Shown here piece by piece: positions 56,008 through 63,899 of a stretch of 64,000 nt of DNA. A program made the position numbers and the translations under genes. Position 1 is the first letter of the stretch; every line of letters begins with the position of its first letter. The DNA is taken from positions 107,575 through 171,574 of the forward strand of contig CANQOK010000002.1 in NCBI GenBank assembly GCA_947625465.1. The letters run 5' to 3'. This DNA is from an uncultured Lachnospiraceae bacterium. Lineage in GTDB: Bacteria > Bacillota > Clostridia > Lachnospirales > Lachnospiraceae. The notes beneath the pieces are model-generated. The model was not told the DNA's origin. It ran no database searches and saw only the letters and a program-made list of their open reading frames with translations.

Positions 56008-57390
56008 ATGGGACAGGCAGATACCATTGCGGCTATCGCGACCGGAATGACGCAAAGTGGAATCGGGATCATCCGGATCAGCGGAACCGATTCCATTTTA
56101 ATTGCAGACCGGATATTTAAACCATATCGGGAAAACAGATCTCTGCAGCAGGCAAAAAGCCATACGATCCACTATGGCACCATTGTGGAGCAGGGTGCTG
56201 TAATCGACGAAGTCCTGGTGGCGGTAATGCGCGCGCCGGCAACCTATACCAGAGAGGATACGGTGGAGATCAACTGCCACGGAGGCGTTCTGGTAATGAA
56301 AAAGGTGCTGGCGGCGGTGATCCACGCCGGAGCCAGAATGGCGGAACCGGGAGAATTTACAAAGCGGGCGTTTTTAAACGGAAGGATCGATCTATCCCAG
56401 GCGGAAGCGGTAATTGATGTGATCCATGCGCAGAATGAATTTGCCCTGCAGAGTTCCGTCAATCAGTTAAAGGGAACGTTATCCGTTAAGATCCGGCAGC
56501 TGCGGGAGCAGCTTTTAGATGAGATCGCTTTTATCGAGGCGGCTTTGGACGATCCGGAACATATTTCTTTGGAAGGGTATCCCGAGCGGCTTTCGGCGCA
56601 TGTAAAAACGATTCGGGCGGCCCTGAAAAAAAGCCTGGATCTGTTTGAAAACGGAAGGATCCGGAAGGAAGGGATCAAGACTGTTATTTTAGGCAGGCCA
56701 AACGCCGGAAAGTCTTCTCTGTTAAATGTGCTGATGCAGGAAGACCGCGCCATTGTAACCGAAATTGCGGGGACGACCAGAGATACGCTGGAAGAACAGG
56801 TGCGGCTGGGAACCGTCAGCCTGCGTCTGGTGGATACGGCAGGAATCCGGAGTACGGAGGACGTGGTAGAGAAGATCGGAATTAAAAAGGCCATGGAACA
56901 GGCCGAACAGGCCGACCTGATCCTGTATGTGGCCGACAGCTCCGAACCGCTGGATGAAAATGACGCGGAGATCATGCAGGCAATCGCAGGGAAACAGGCG
57001 ATCGTTTTACTGAATAAATCCGATCTGGAGCCGGTGACGACGGAAGAAATGCTGAGAGCCCGAATCCCGGATAAACAGATTTTAACGGTTTCCGCAAAGG
57101 AAGAAACCGGGATTTCACAGTTAGAGACAGCCATTGAAGCGCTGTTTGGCGACGGAAAGATCCGCTGGAATGAAGCCGACGGAATCACCAATATCCGGCA
57201 TAAGCTGGCGATGGAAGAGGCAGACGGAAGTCTTGCGGAGGTAGAAAACAGCATTGCGGCAGGAATGCCGGAAGATTTCTTTTCCATTGACCTGATGCGC
57301 GCTTATGAGGTGCTGGGCACCATTGTGGGCGAGCGGGTAGAAGAAGACGTTGTGGAACAGATATTCAGTAAATTCTGTATGGGAAAATAG
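56008..57390 (+). CDS. mnmE: tRNA modification GTPase MnmE
   Basis: 460 residues: an N-terminal tetrahydrofolate-binding domain, a helical domain, and an inserted G domain ([22 protein letters not shown]). The C terminus is FCMGK, the expected C(I/L/M)GK whose Cys is catalytic. With MnmG it makes 5-carboxymethylaminomethyl-uridine at tRNA position 34. Starts 4 bp after jag. Confidence 0.98.
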   Translation: MGQADTIAAIATGMTQSGIGIIRISGTDSILIADRIFKPYRENRSLQQAKSHTIHYGTIVEQGAVIDEVLVAVMRAPATYTREDTVEINCHGGVLVMKKVLAAVIHAGARMAEPGEFTKRAFLNGRIDLSQAEAVIDVIHAQNEFALQSSVNQLKGTLSVKIRQLREQLLDEIAFIEAALDDPEHISLEGYPERLSAHVKTIRAALKKSLDLFENGRIRKEGIKTVILGRPNAGKSSLLNVLMQEDRAIVTEIAGTTRDTLEEQVRLGTVSLRLVDTAGIRSTEDVVEKIGIKKAMEQAEQADLILYVADSSEPLDENDAEIMQAIAGKQAIVLLNKSDLEPVTTEEMLRARIPDKQILTVSAKEETGISQLETAIEALFGDGKIRWNEADGITNIRHKLAMEEADGSLAEVENSIAAGMPEDFFSIDLMRAYEVLGTIVGERVEEDVVEQIFSKFCMGK

Positions 57391-57440
57391 ATTTTTCTTT
57401 AAAAAGCATACAGAGATACAAAGTGAAAAGGAGAATCAGG

Positions 57441-59318
57441 TTGGCAGTATTGGAAGAATCCTATGATATTGTTGTAGTAGGTGCAGGTCATGCAGGCTGT
57501 GAGGCCGCGCTTGCTGCCGCAAGGCTGGGAAATGAAACGATCATGTTTACGGTAAGCGTAGACAGTATTGCGCTGATGCCCTGTAATCCCAATATCGGCG
57601 GCAGTTCCAAGGGACATCTGGTGCGGGAGATAGACGCACTAGGCGGAGAAATGGGAAAGAATATCGATAAAACCTTTATTCAGTCCAAGATGCTGAATGC
57701 TTCTAAAGGGCCGGCGGTTCATTCTCTGCGCGCGCAGGCGGACAAGCAGGAATATTCCCGGGCAATGCGGAAAACTTTGGAAAATACAGCGCATTTGACT
57801 GTCCGGCAGGGTGAAGTATGTACGCTTATCGTGGAAGAAGGCAGAGTGACCGGGGTAACGACGCTGTCCGGCGCCTTTTATCATTGTAAAGCGGTTGTGC
57901 TGGCGACCGGAACGTATCTGAAAGCCAGGTGCATTTACGGGGACGTGAGTGAACATACCGGGCCTAACGGACTAAAAGCGGCAAATCACCTGACGGATTC
58001 TTTAAAAGAGCTGGGAATAAAAATGTACCGGTTTAAGACCGGAACGCCGGCTCGGGTGGATAAGCGCAGTATTGATTTCAGCAAAATGGAAGAACAGTTT
58101 GGTGATACGCCCATAGTGCCGTTTTCGTTTTCTACCGATCCGGAGAGTGTTCAGAAAGAACAGATTTCCTGCTGGCTGACCTATACAAATGAAAATACAC
58201 ACAATATTATAAGAAATAACATTGACCGTTCTCCGCTGTTTTCCGGTATGATTGAAGGAACAGGGCCCAGATATTGTCCTTCCATTGAAGATAAAGTCAT
58301 GAAATTTGCGGATAAAGAGCGGCATCAGGTTTTTGTAGAGCCGGAAGGCAATTATACCAATGAAATGTATCTGGGCGGCATGTCCAGTTCTCTGCCGGAG
58401 GACGTGCAGTATGCCATGTACCGGACGGTTCCGGGCCTGGAACATGTAAAAATCGTAAGAAATGCATATGCGATCGAATATGACTGCATTGACGCCAGAC
58501 AGTTGAATCCTACACTGGAATTTAAGCAAATAAAAGGATTATTCAGCGGCGGCCAGTTTAACGGAAGCAGCGGGTATGAAGAAGCGGCTGCGCAGGGTCT
58601 GATCGCGGGAATTAATGCGGCAATGTCTGTTTTGGGACGGGAACTGTTGATCTTAGACCGTTCCCAGGCCTATATCGGCGTGCTGATCGATGATCTGGTA
58701 ACAAAGGAAAATAAGGAACCGTATCGAATGATGACTTCCCGGGCAGAATACCGGCTGCTCCTGCGGCAGGATAACGCGGACTTGCGGCTGACGGAAATCG
58801 GGGCAGAGATCGGCCTGAATACGAAGGAACAGGCGGAAGCGGTTGCGAAAAAGCGCGAACAGATTGCGGAAGAAGTGCGCCGTATGAAAAATACCCCGAT
58901 TGGCGCGAATAAACGGGTGCAGGAATTTCTGGCTGCCCATAACAGCGCTCCACTGCACACCGGAGCGACACTGGCGGAGCTGATCCGCCGGCCGGAATTG
59001 GGATATGAAGCATTGGCGGAGTTTGATGCAGAACGGAAACCGCTGCCGAAAGATGTGACGGAGCAGGTGGAGATCCAGATCCGATATGAGGGATATATTG
59101 AGCGGCAGAAAAAACAGGTGGAGGAATTTTCCCGTCTGGAAAAACGAAAATTACCGGTAGATATTGATTATACGGAAATTCACGGGCTGCGCTTGGAAGC
59201 GCAGCAGAAGCTGAACGCGATGAAACCGTTGTCTATCGGACAGGCCAGCCGGATTTCCGGCGTTACGCCGGCGGATATTTCGGTTTTGCTGGTGTATCTG
59301 GCACAGAATCAGAAATAG
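57441..59318 (+). CDS. mnmG: tRNA modification enzyme MnmG (GidA)
   Basis: 625 residues. The FAD-binding motif [20 protein letters not shown] lies at the N terminus, and [34 protein letters not shown] and [18 protein letters not shown] are invariant blocks. The start is most likely TTG at 57441, with AAAGGAGA 6 nt upstream; the in-frame GTG at 57423 would add six residues (KRRIRL-type) that the family lacks. The stop is followed after only 5 bp by a foreign gene fragment rather than by rsmG. Confidence 0.95.
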   Translation: MAVLEESYDIVVVGAGHAGCEAALAAARLGNETIMFTVSVDSIALMPCNPNIGGSSKGHLVREIDALGGEMGKNIDKTFIQSKMLNASKGPAVHSLRAQADKQEYSRAMRKTLENTAHLTVRQGEVCTLIVEEGRVTGVTTLSGAFYHCKAVVLATGTYLKARCIYGDVSEHTGPNGLKAANHLTDSLKELGIKMYRFKTGTPARVDKRSIDFSKMEEQFGDTPIVPFSFSTDPESVQKEQISCWLTYTNENTHNIIRNNIDRSPLFSGMIEGTGPRYCPSIEDKVMKFADKERHQVFVEPEGNYTNEMYLGGMSSSLPEDVQYAMYRTVPGLEHVKIVRNAYAIEYDCIDARQLNPTLEFKQIKGLFSGGQFNGSSGYEEAAAQGLIAGINAAMSVLGRELLILDRSQAYIGVLIDDLVTKENKEPYRMMTSRAEYRLLLRQDNADLRLTEIGAEIGLNTKEQAEAVAKKREQIAEEVRRMKNTPIGANKRVQEFLAAHNSAPLHTGATLAELIRRPELGYEALAEFDAERKPLPKDVTEQVEIQIRYEGYIERQKKQVEEFSRLEKRKLPVDIDYTEIHGLRLEAQQKLNAMKPLSIGQASRISGVTPADISVLLVYLAQNQK

Positions 59319-59323
59319 AACGG

Positions 59324-59575
59324 GTGAACTTTTGTCTGCCAAATCTATTTTTTACCGAAACAGGCATCAGCGGCTTCATCGATCTGGGTGATGCAGGTGT
59401 CGGCGACCGCTGGCGGGATATTGCGCTCTGTCACCGGAGCCTGCGGCACAATATGAGCGGAAAATATGCATCAAAGGAGCGGGAGATAGACACAGAGCGC
59501 TTATTTGACGCGTTGGGCGTTAAGCCGGACGCAGAGAAACTGCAGTGGTATTTGTTGTTGGATGAACTATTTTGA
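59324..59575 (+). pseudogene. C-terminal fragment of an aminoglycoside 3'-phosphotransferase (APH(3')-like)
   Basis: About 83 codons matching the last third of APH(3') kinases: CLPN (end of the Brenner motif HGDxxxxN), SGFIDLGDAGVGDRWRDIALCHRSLRHN (metal-binding Asp and the DIA motif), and LFDALGVKPDAEKLQWYLLLDELF at the C terminus. The N-terminal kinase lobe and the catalytic Asp are missing. If one A of GGTGAACTTTTG is dropped, the sequence would read GDFC, so a frameshift at the junction is likely. It begins 5 bp after mnmG, inside the space normally used by rsmG. Non-functional. Confidence 0.85.
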
Positions 59576-59638
59576 TTCGAATTTATGTTCTCCAACTGGC
59601 AGTTGGTTTAAACAGATTAACTTTGCTCATCAGGCTGC

Positions 59639-60439
59639 TTAATTATTTACTGTTACATTTCCACAATCGCAATTTATTTTTAATGTAATTTCTGAGGTTC
59701 TATTACTTTTATTTATATTCGTTTTTCCTAAATCGACATCTGCATCGATATAGATATCATTTGTATTGTTAATATCTATATTTCCTAAATCTGCTTTTAT
59801 TGCAGAATTTTCCTTTATTGATATTGTATCAATTTCAATATTGCCGCAATCTACTTTTATATCACATGCATTCATTATTTCTTTTATTTCTACATTCCCA
59901 CAGTCACACGTTATATTTGCGTTTTTTATGGAGCCTAGTTTAACATTTCCTGCATCACAATCGATATCTACGGAAGCATTTTCTAAGTAGGGCAGTTCAC
60001 ATTTTCCATAATCACTTTTTATTTTTATTTCTTTGCTATATGTGGACGGAATATATACGATAATATCTTTCGCGGTAATGCCAAAATCAAAAAATGCAAA
60101 TTTTTTTGTTCGAGTGTTATCAATAGACAAACTATTTTGATCTAAATTAACAGCTACATCATTCTCATTTTCTCCGTAGACAATTACTTGAATATCGTCA
60201 TCTGATGTTTCTTTAAAAATAATATCTCCTGCATCTTGATTTATATCAATGTTATTGATATCTTCCATTTTATATGTTTTATCAAAAATTATATGATTAC
60301 TTTTTACAGTGCTGAAACCGAATATTCCACCTGGGAAATTTATTTTTCCGGTTAAACACATTACCAGAAATATTACTAAAAAGAAGACGATTATAGAAAG
60401 CAGAATGATTAAAGTAATAATGATTCTTTTATTCTTCAT
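59639..60439 (-). CDS. DUF4097-type membrane-anchored beta-repeat protein
   Basis: 266 residues: basic N terminus, one span (about 8-32), then repeated short beta units with a DCGNV/DLGNI/DAGNV pattern (at least six copies, spaced about 15-20 residues), as in the DUF4097/LiaG-like right-handed beta proteins. Very AT-rich and Asn/Ile-rich compared with the core genes. ATG 60439 has GGAG 9 nt upstream. It overlaps the end of the XRE regulator gene by 11 bp, so the two are translated together. Members often sit with envelope-stress sensors; the exact role is unknown. Confidence 0.85.
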   Translation of the reverse strand: MKNKRIIITLIILLSIIVFFLVIFLVMCLTGKINFPGGIFGFSTVKSNHIIFDKTYKMEDINNIDINQDAGDIIFKETSDDDIQVIVYGENENDVAVNLDQNSLSIDNTRTKKFAFFDFGITAKDIIVYIPSTYSKEIKIKSDYGKCELPYLENASVDIDCDAGNVKLGSIKNANITCDCGNVEIKEIMNACDIKVDCGNIEIDTISIKENSAIKADLGNIDINNTNDIYIDADVDLGKTNINKSNRTSEITLKINCDCGNVTVNN

Positions 60440-61109
60440 TTTCCTCATCTCCTTTTATCATAAATATAAGGTTAACGATTCCTTCAATCATTCCAATGAT
60501 AATAAATATGATCCAGGTAACATGCCAGGCCATAGTACAAAAACTTACAATAAAATAGATTGCTGTTCCGATACCGGCAATAATATCTTTTATTTGTTTC
60601 TCTATTTTGTCTTGCTTTTTCTCTTCTTTTGTTTTCTCAAATTTTGGAATGGACATATAATGCTTTACAATTCTGATTACACCCCAGCCAATTAATATTA
60701 AAAAAGTACAGCCTACGATTACAGGATTCCACATCATTACGCTAACACCAATACCTGCATACGCGATTGCGACAAGAAATATCAAGACAGAACTACAAAT
60801 TACTTCGGCGGATTTTTGCTTTATTTGATTTCTAGTCATATTTTCATAACTGAGTTTACCGTCTTTTGCTTTATCTTTATCATTATTGTTACTTTCTTCT
60901 GGTTTTTCCTGTTTTTCCCCTTTTAATAATTCGTCTGTTGTAATTTCATATAATTCACATAATGGAAGTATTTTATCAAAGTCTGGGGTGCTTTGATTTG
61001 TTTCCCATTTTGAAACCGTTTGCCTTGTTATGTTTAGTTTTTGTGCTACATCATCTTGTGTTAAATTTTTTGCTTTCCTTAATTCAAATAATCTTTCTCC
61101 TAAATTCAT
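60429..61109 (-). CDS. XRE-family regulator with C-terminal membrane segments
   Basis: 226 residues. An N-terminal Xre/Cro helix-turn-helix (LRKAKNLTQDDVAQKLNITRQTVSKWETNQSTPDFDKI, residues 10-47) is followed by a short charged linker and about four hydrophobic segments (about 103-125, 128-148, 178-198, 200-220). It is thus a membrane-tethered DNA-binding protein. GGAGG precedes the ATG and an extended -10 (TGGTATAAT) lies upstream. Its partner gene encodes the DUF4097 protein. Likely an autoregulated envelope sensor; the inverted repeat at 61172-61196 is a candidate target. Confidence 0.85.
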   Translation of the reverse strand: MNLGERLFELRKAKNLTQDDVAQKLNITRQTVSKWETNQSTPDFDKILPLCELYEITTDELLKGEKQEKPEESNNNDKDKAKDGKLSYENMTRNQIKQKSAEVICSSVLIFLVAIAYAGIGVSVMMWNPVIVGCTFLILIGWGVIRIVKHYMSIPKFEKTKEEKKQDKIEKQIKDIIAGIGTAIYFIVSFCTMAWHVTWIIFIIIGMIEGIVNLIFMIKGDEENEE

Positions 61110-61171
61110 TATAGGTTCCTCCGTTTCTTTGCTTAAAATTATACCATCTTTTTCAGTTGCTTTCTATCAAT

Positions 61172-61196
61172 TTGAGTTGGAACTTTAGCAACTCAA
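61172..61196. promoter_or_regulatory. Perfect inverted repeat upstream of the XRE-membrane regulator
   Basis: TTGAGTTG (61172-61179) and CAACTCAA (61189-61196), perfect 8-bp arms with a 9-bp spacer, between two divergent XRE genes. Candidate operator. Confidence 0.55.
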
Positions 61197-61220
61197 GTTA
61201 ACATTTCAACATTTGGTTAG

Positions 61221-61249
61221 TTGAAAGAAGTATGATTTTTTGATATACT
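61221..61249 (+). promoter_or_regulatory. Promoter of the XRE-zinc-ribbon gene (copy 1 of a repeated promoter)
   Basis: TTGAAA (61221-61226), 17-bp spacer, TATACT (61244-61249). About 28 bp of it recur at 63839-63867. Confidence 0.68.
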
Positions 61250-61368
61250 TAAAAAAATCGGGATTTATGATCCTCAACCTGCGGTAGAGTCATTGAAAAT
61301 CAACTGTCAGTTCGTTTTTCTTCACATCTGTTTCAGATATACTGGAGCTATGAAAGGAGGTGCCCGAT

Positions 61369-61989
61369 ATGGATCAAATCAAAATCGGAAAATTCATAGC
61401 GTCATGCAGAAAGGAACAGGGCTTTACGCAGTCGGCCCTTGCCGAGAAGCTCGGCATCAGTGACCGGGCGGTATCAAAATGGGAGACGGGAAAATCCATG
61501 CCCGATTCGGGGATCATGCTGGAACTGTGTGGTTTTCTGAAAATCAGTGTCAACGAACTCCTGTCGGGCGAAAGAATCATGGCAGAATTTTATAACAAAC
61601 AGGCAGAGGAAAATCTTCTGGCAATGAAACGGGAGATCGAAGAAAAGAACCGGCAGATGCTGAGGACGGAATACCTGGTTACCATTCCAGCGGTTCTTGC
61701 AGGGATCGTTTTGATATTTGTGGCGGCATTTATTCAGATGCCTGCATGGCTGGGCGGGGCGCTGATTGTATTCGCTGTTGCAATAATCGATACGGCTGCC
61801 TTTCTTGCGGTAGGCATTGAGCAGAAAGCCGGATATTATGCGTGCCAAAAGTGCGGTCACCGATATGTGCCGACTTATTGGCAGACCAATCTTGCGCCCC
61901 ACGCCGGCAGGATAAGATACATGAAATGCCCGAAGTGCGGAAAACGAGGCTGGCAGAGAAAAGTCTTGACAAAGGAAGATTCCATTTAA
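61369..61989 (+). CDS. XRE-family regulator with membrane hairpin and C-terminal zinc ribbon
   Basis: 206 residues. Helix-turn-helix at about 8-62 (CRKEQGFTQSALAEKLGISDRAVSKWETGKSMPDSG), a coiled linker, and two hydrophobic segments (about 108-127 and 130-148). The C-terminal zinc ribbon has CQKCGHRY...CPKCGKRGW. GGAGG sits 8 nt before ATG 61369. Composition is nearer to the core genome than the AT-rich pair to its left. The last codons lie inside a dispersed 48-bp repeat. Target unknown. Confidence 0.85.
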   Translation: MDQIKIGKFIASCRKEQGFTQSALAEKLGISDRAVSKWETGKSMPDSGIMLELCGFLKISVNELLSGERIMAEFYNKQAEENLLAMKREIEEKNRQMLRTEYLVTIPAVLAGIVLIFVAAFIQMPAWLGGALIVFAVAIIDTAAFLAVGIEQKAGYYACQKCGHRYVPTYWQTNLAPHAGRIRYMKCPKCGKRGWQRKVLTKEDSI

Positions 61990-62027
61990 CATTTAAGGAA
62001 AGACCGTTCCATAGAATGGCGGGGATC
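61980..62027. repeat. 48-bp dispersed direct repeat, copy 1
   Basis: Matches 63733-63780 at 45 of 48 bases. Contains GACCGTTCCATAGAATGGC. It starts inside the last codons of the zinc-ribbon regulator gene. Confidence 0.85.
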
Positions 62028-62109
62028 TTGTGTTGTATTTATCGAAACATAGATGTGCTCTATTTAAGTTAACAAGCTGACTGATAAATCGGAATTTGGT
62101 GAGGATAAT

Positions 62110-62760
62110 ATGAAACTTGAGAAGATGGATGCCTTTTTCATCACCCGTCTGAACGGATATGACGAGCATATGATGACGGAAATTGAAGGTGCGAAGGAAT
62201 TTTATCCTTATACGGCAGCCCTGCTGCCGTTGGAACATGATGTAAAGGTGCTTGATTTGGGCTGTGGTACAGGGCTTGAACTTGAATACTACTTTAGCCT
62301 GAACGGTGGTGCGTCGGTGGTGGGAATTGATTTGTCATCTGATATGCTGGCAGCACTGAAGCGGAAATTTGCAGACCGTAAAGTTAAACTGATTTGTGGT
62401 TCTTATTTCGATGTTCCTTTTGAAGCGAACTGCTTTGACGCCGCTGTGTCAGTCGAATCACTCCATCATTTCACCGCCGCACAAAAACTGAAGCTGTATA
62501 AGAAGTTAAATACTGCACTGACCGGTAACGGATATTTCGTTCTGACAGATTATTTTGCAGAGTCGGAAGAAGCAGAGCATTTTTATTTTTCTGAATTAGA
62601 AAGGCTGAAAAGCGAGCAGGGACTTGAACCAAATGCGTTTTATCACTATGACACGCCACTGACAGTGGAGCATGAAATCGAGGTTTTAAAGAAAGCAGGA
62701 TTTTCAGATGTACAAATTATGCGAAACTGGGAAGCCACTTATACCATACTTGCACGCTGA
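62110..62760 (+). CDS. Class I SAM-dependent methyltransferase
   Basis: 216 residues. SAM motif I is VLDLGCGTGLELEYYF (about 47-62), motif II acidic residue in VVGIDLSSDML, motif IV in CFDAAVSVESLHHF, and post-motif LTDYF. These place it with small-molecule (UbiE/Methyltransf_11/25) methyltransferases. No substrate clue. TGAGGA precedes the ATG. Surrounded by repeats and gene fragments, so probably acquired. The frame is intact. Confidence 0.88.
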   Translation: MKLEKMDAFFITRLNGYDEHMMTEIEGAKEFYPYTAALLPLEHDVKVLDLGCGTGLELEYYFSLNGGASVVGIDLSSDMLAALKRKFADRKVKLICGSYFDVPFEANCFDAAVSVESLHHFTAAQKLKLYKKLNTALTGNGYFVLTDYFAESEEAEHFYFSELERLKSEQGLEPNAFYHYDTPLTVEHEIEVLKKAGFSDVQIMRNWEATYTILAR

Positions 62761-62887
62761 CAAATTCGCAAGGATTAACCGCATTGACCAAGCTATTTAC
62801 GAATCTGAACAGGACATTGCAAATGGAGCAGAGGCAGTCGATGCAGAGATAGTTTTTGTGGAATTGGAGAAAAAGCATTTTGGATAA
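62708..62887 (+). pseudogene. Antitoxin-like C-terminal fragment fused out of frame to the methyltransferase end
   Basis: A reading frame of 59 codons overlaps the methyltransferase 3' end. From residue 18 on (DKFARINRIDQAIYESEQDI...VFVELEKKHFG) it looks like the acidic helical tail of a type II antitoxin. The first 17 residues are simply the overlap read in another frame, and no ribosome site is seen. Most likely a remnant whose 5' part and toxin partner were lost. Family assignment is tentative. Confidence 0.4.
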
Positions 62888-63004
62888 ATACAAGGTAATG
62901 ATTAACCCCAGAGCAATAATATATCATCTGAATGAACCAATAAAACATTTTGTTTCAAAGGGATAAGGTTGGATACAATTTCGCGGCAAACTAAGAACAT
63001 AAAT

Positions 63005-63499
63005 TTACACAATGTTTTCAGTATTTGTTCTACTTTCTGATAGCATAAGTTGCTCCAAACGTGAAATATCTGGAAAAACAACCTTTTTCCCTCTGGCATG
63101 AAGCTATCGGAGTTGCTTCATATTTGTGCTGACTGTTCGGTGAATAGAATGTTTTACAGGAACGGGATTGCTATTGCGGGTATGTATATGGTCGAGATAG
63201 TATTCTGTTACCGGAAACATATTCTGCAACAGGAAGGCCGCTTTCTTTCCGTCAAATTCTCCTATAACGATAGTCAGGCACTTTCCGTATTTTTCTACCT
63301 GCTTGTCATAGATAGCTTGAAATTTGTTTACCCGACTGCTGAGCGGAACCATCCAAAAAAGTCCCGTTTTTTCATCTCGCAGACAGTAAAAAGTAGGACG
63401 GTATGCTCCGTTCTCTTTATTTTGCATGAGTTTGTCATCTTTTACTTTTTCAAAGTATTCATCTTTGATATGGTAAACATATCCTTCTTGATAAATCAT
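63005..63499 (-). pseudogene. Type III toxin (ToxN/AbiQ superfamily, CptN-like), interrupted by an in-frame TAG
   Basis: Endoribonuclease-type toxin that is normally held inactive by the repeat RNA encoded just upstream. ATG 63499 follows GGGGGAT. Visible family pattern: YRPTFYCLRDEKTGLFWMVPLSSR, KYGKCLTIVIGEFDGKKAAFLLQNMFPV and HIHTRNSNPVPV. The frame runs 131 codons to TAG at 63104-63106, then stays open in the same frame for 32 more codons (LHARGKKVVFPDISRLEQLML...) to TAA at 63005-63007. Total length without the TAG is about 164 residues, normal for the family. CAG to TAG is the simplest cause. The main fold may still form, so residual activity cannot be excluded. Confidence 0.75.
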
Positions 63500-63520
63500 A
63501 TTATCCCCCACTGATTAGAT

Positions 63521-63548
63521 AAAAATAGCCCTACCTTTCGATAGGGCT
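63521..63548 (-). terminator. Terminator between the antitoxin RNA repeats and the toxin gene
   Basis: Perfect 7-bp stem AGCCCTA (63527-63533 with 63542-63548), 8-nt loop, followed on the minus strand by ATTTTTATC. Such a partial terminator between RNA and toxin is standard in type III systems. Confidence 0.85.
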
Positions 63549-63550
63549 TA

Positions 63551-63650
63551 ATTTTCAAGCCGGACATTTATTAGACGCCTCCGGTAAGCGAGCAATATTT
63601 TCGAGCCGTTCATTTATATGCCGCCAGCGGTAAGCGGACAATATTTTCGA
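63551..63650. repeat. 46-bp tandem repeat array (2.2 units)
   Basis: Units start ATTTTC at 63551, 63597 and 63643, exact 46-bp period, no spacers. Conserved cores are GGTAAGCG and CATTTAT. See the antitoxin RNA entry. Confidence 0.88.
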
Positions 63651-63680
63651 TGATGGATCACTCTCCCCATCGTTATTATC

Positions 63681-63709
63681 ATTATACGCAGACAACGAAA
63701 ATATGTCAA
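63681..63709 (-). promoter_or_regulatory. Consensus promoter of the type III toxin-antitoxin locus
   Basis: On the minus strand TTGACA (63704-63709), 17 bp, TATAAT (63681-63686): both hexamers match the sigma-A consensus exactly. Confidence 0.88.
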
Positions 63710-63732
63710 TTAACTTTAAGAAAATTTTAGAT

Positions 63733-63780
63733 TTCCATTTGACATTTAACGAAAGACCGTTCCATGGAATGGCGGGGATC
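63733..63780. repeat. 48-bp dispersed direct repeat, copy 2
   Basis: Matches 61980-62027 at 45 of 48 bases, in the same orientation. Here it is not linked to a gene end but lies just upstream of the type III promoter. Confidence 0.85.
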
Positions 63781-63838
63781 CGCTGTATCTGCCGGATGAT
63801 TGGGAAGTATAGCATTGTTGGGGATTGCATTTGTGTGG

Positions 63839-63867
63839 TTGAAAGAAATATGCTTTTTTGATATACT
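63839..63867 (+). promoter_or_regulatory. Promoter of the GNAT gene (copy 2 of a repeated promoter)
   Basis: TTGAAA (63839-63844), 17-bp spacer, TATACT (63862-63867). Nearly the same 29-bp sequence as 61221-61249. Confidence 0.7.
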
Positions 63868-63899
63868 CGAAGAAACGTCGCTGGTTAAGGAGATATGGC

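Larger units (their letters stand above)
63521..63674 (-). ncRNA. Type III antitoxin RNA with 46-nt tandem repeats
   Basis: Transcribed toward the toxin from the consensus promoter at 63681-63709. Two full 46-nt units (63597-63642 and 63551-63596) match at 36 of 46 positions, and an 8-nt start of a third is at 63643-63650. Each unit can form a short stem (CGC/GCG, extended to CCGC/GCGG in one). A second pairing of the loop CCG with a downstream CGG (CCGGA/UCCGG in the other unit) is possible, compatible with an H-type pseudoknot as in ToxI, AntiQ and CptI RNAs. Confidence 0.75.

Noticed and set aside
57423..57440. GTG at 57423 as the mnmG start
   Set aside because: It overlaps the ribosome site that fits the TTG at 57441, and the extra residues are not typical of MnmG.
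62902..63099. 65-codon minus-strand frame downstream of the toxin
   Set aside because: It is a different frame across the toxin's interrupted 3' end; the toxin frame shows family-like sequence and this one does not.
63551..63650. Tandem repeats as a CRISPR array
   Set aside because: The 46-bp units are contiguous with no spacers, differ from each other, and sit between a promoter and a terminator before a toxin gene; no cas genes are present.
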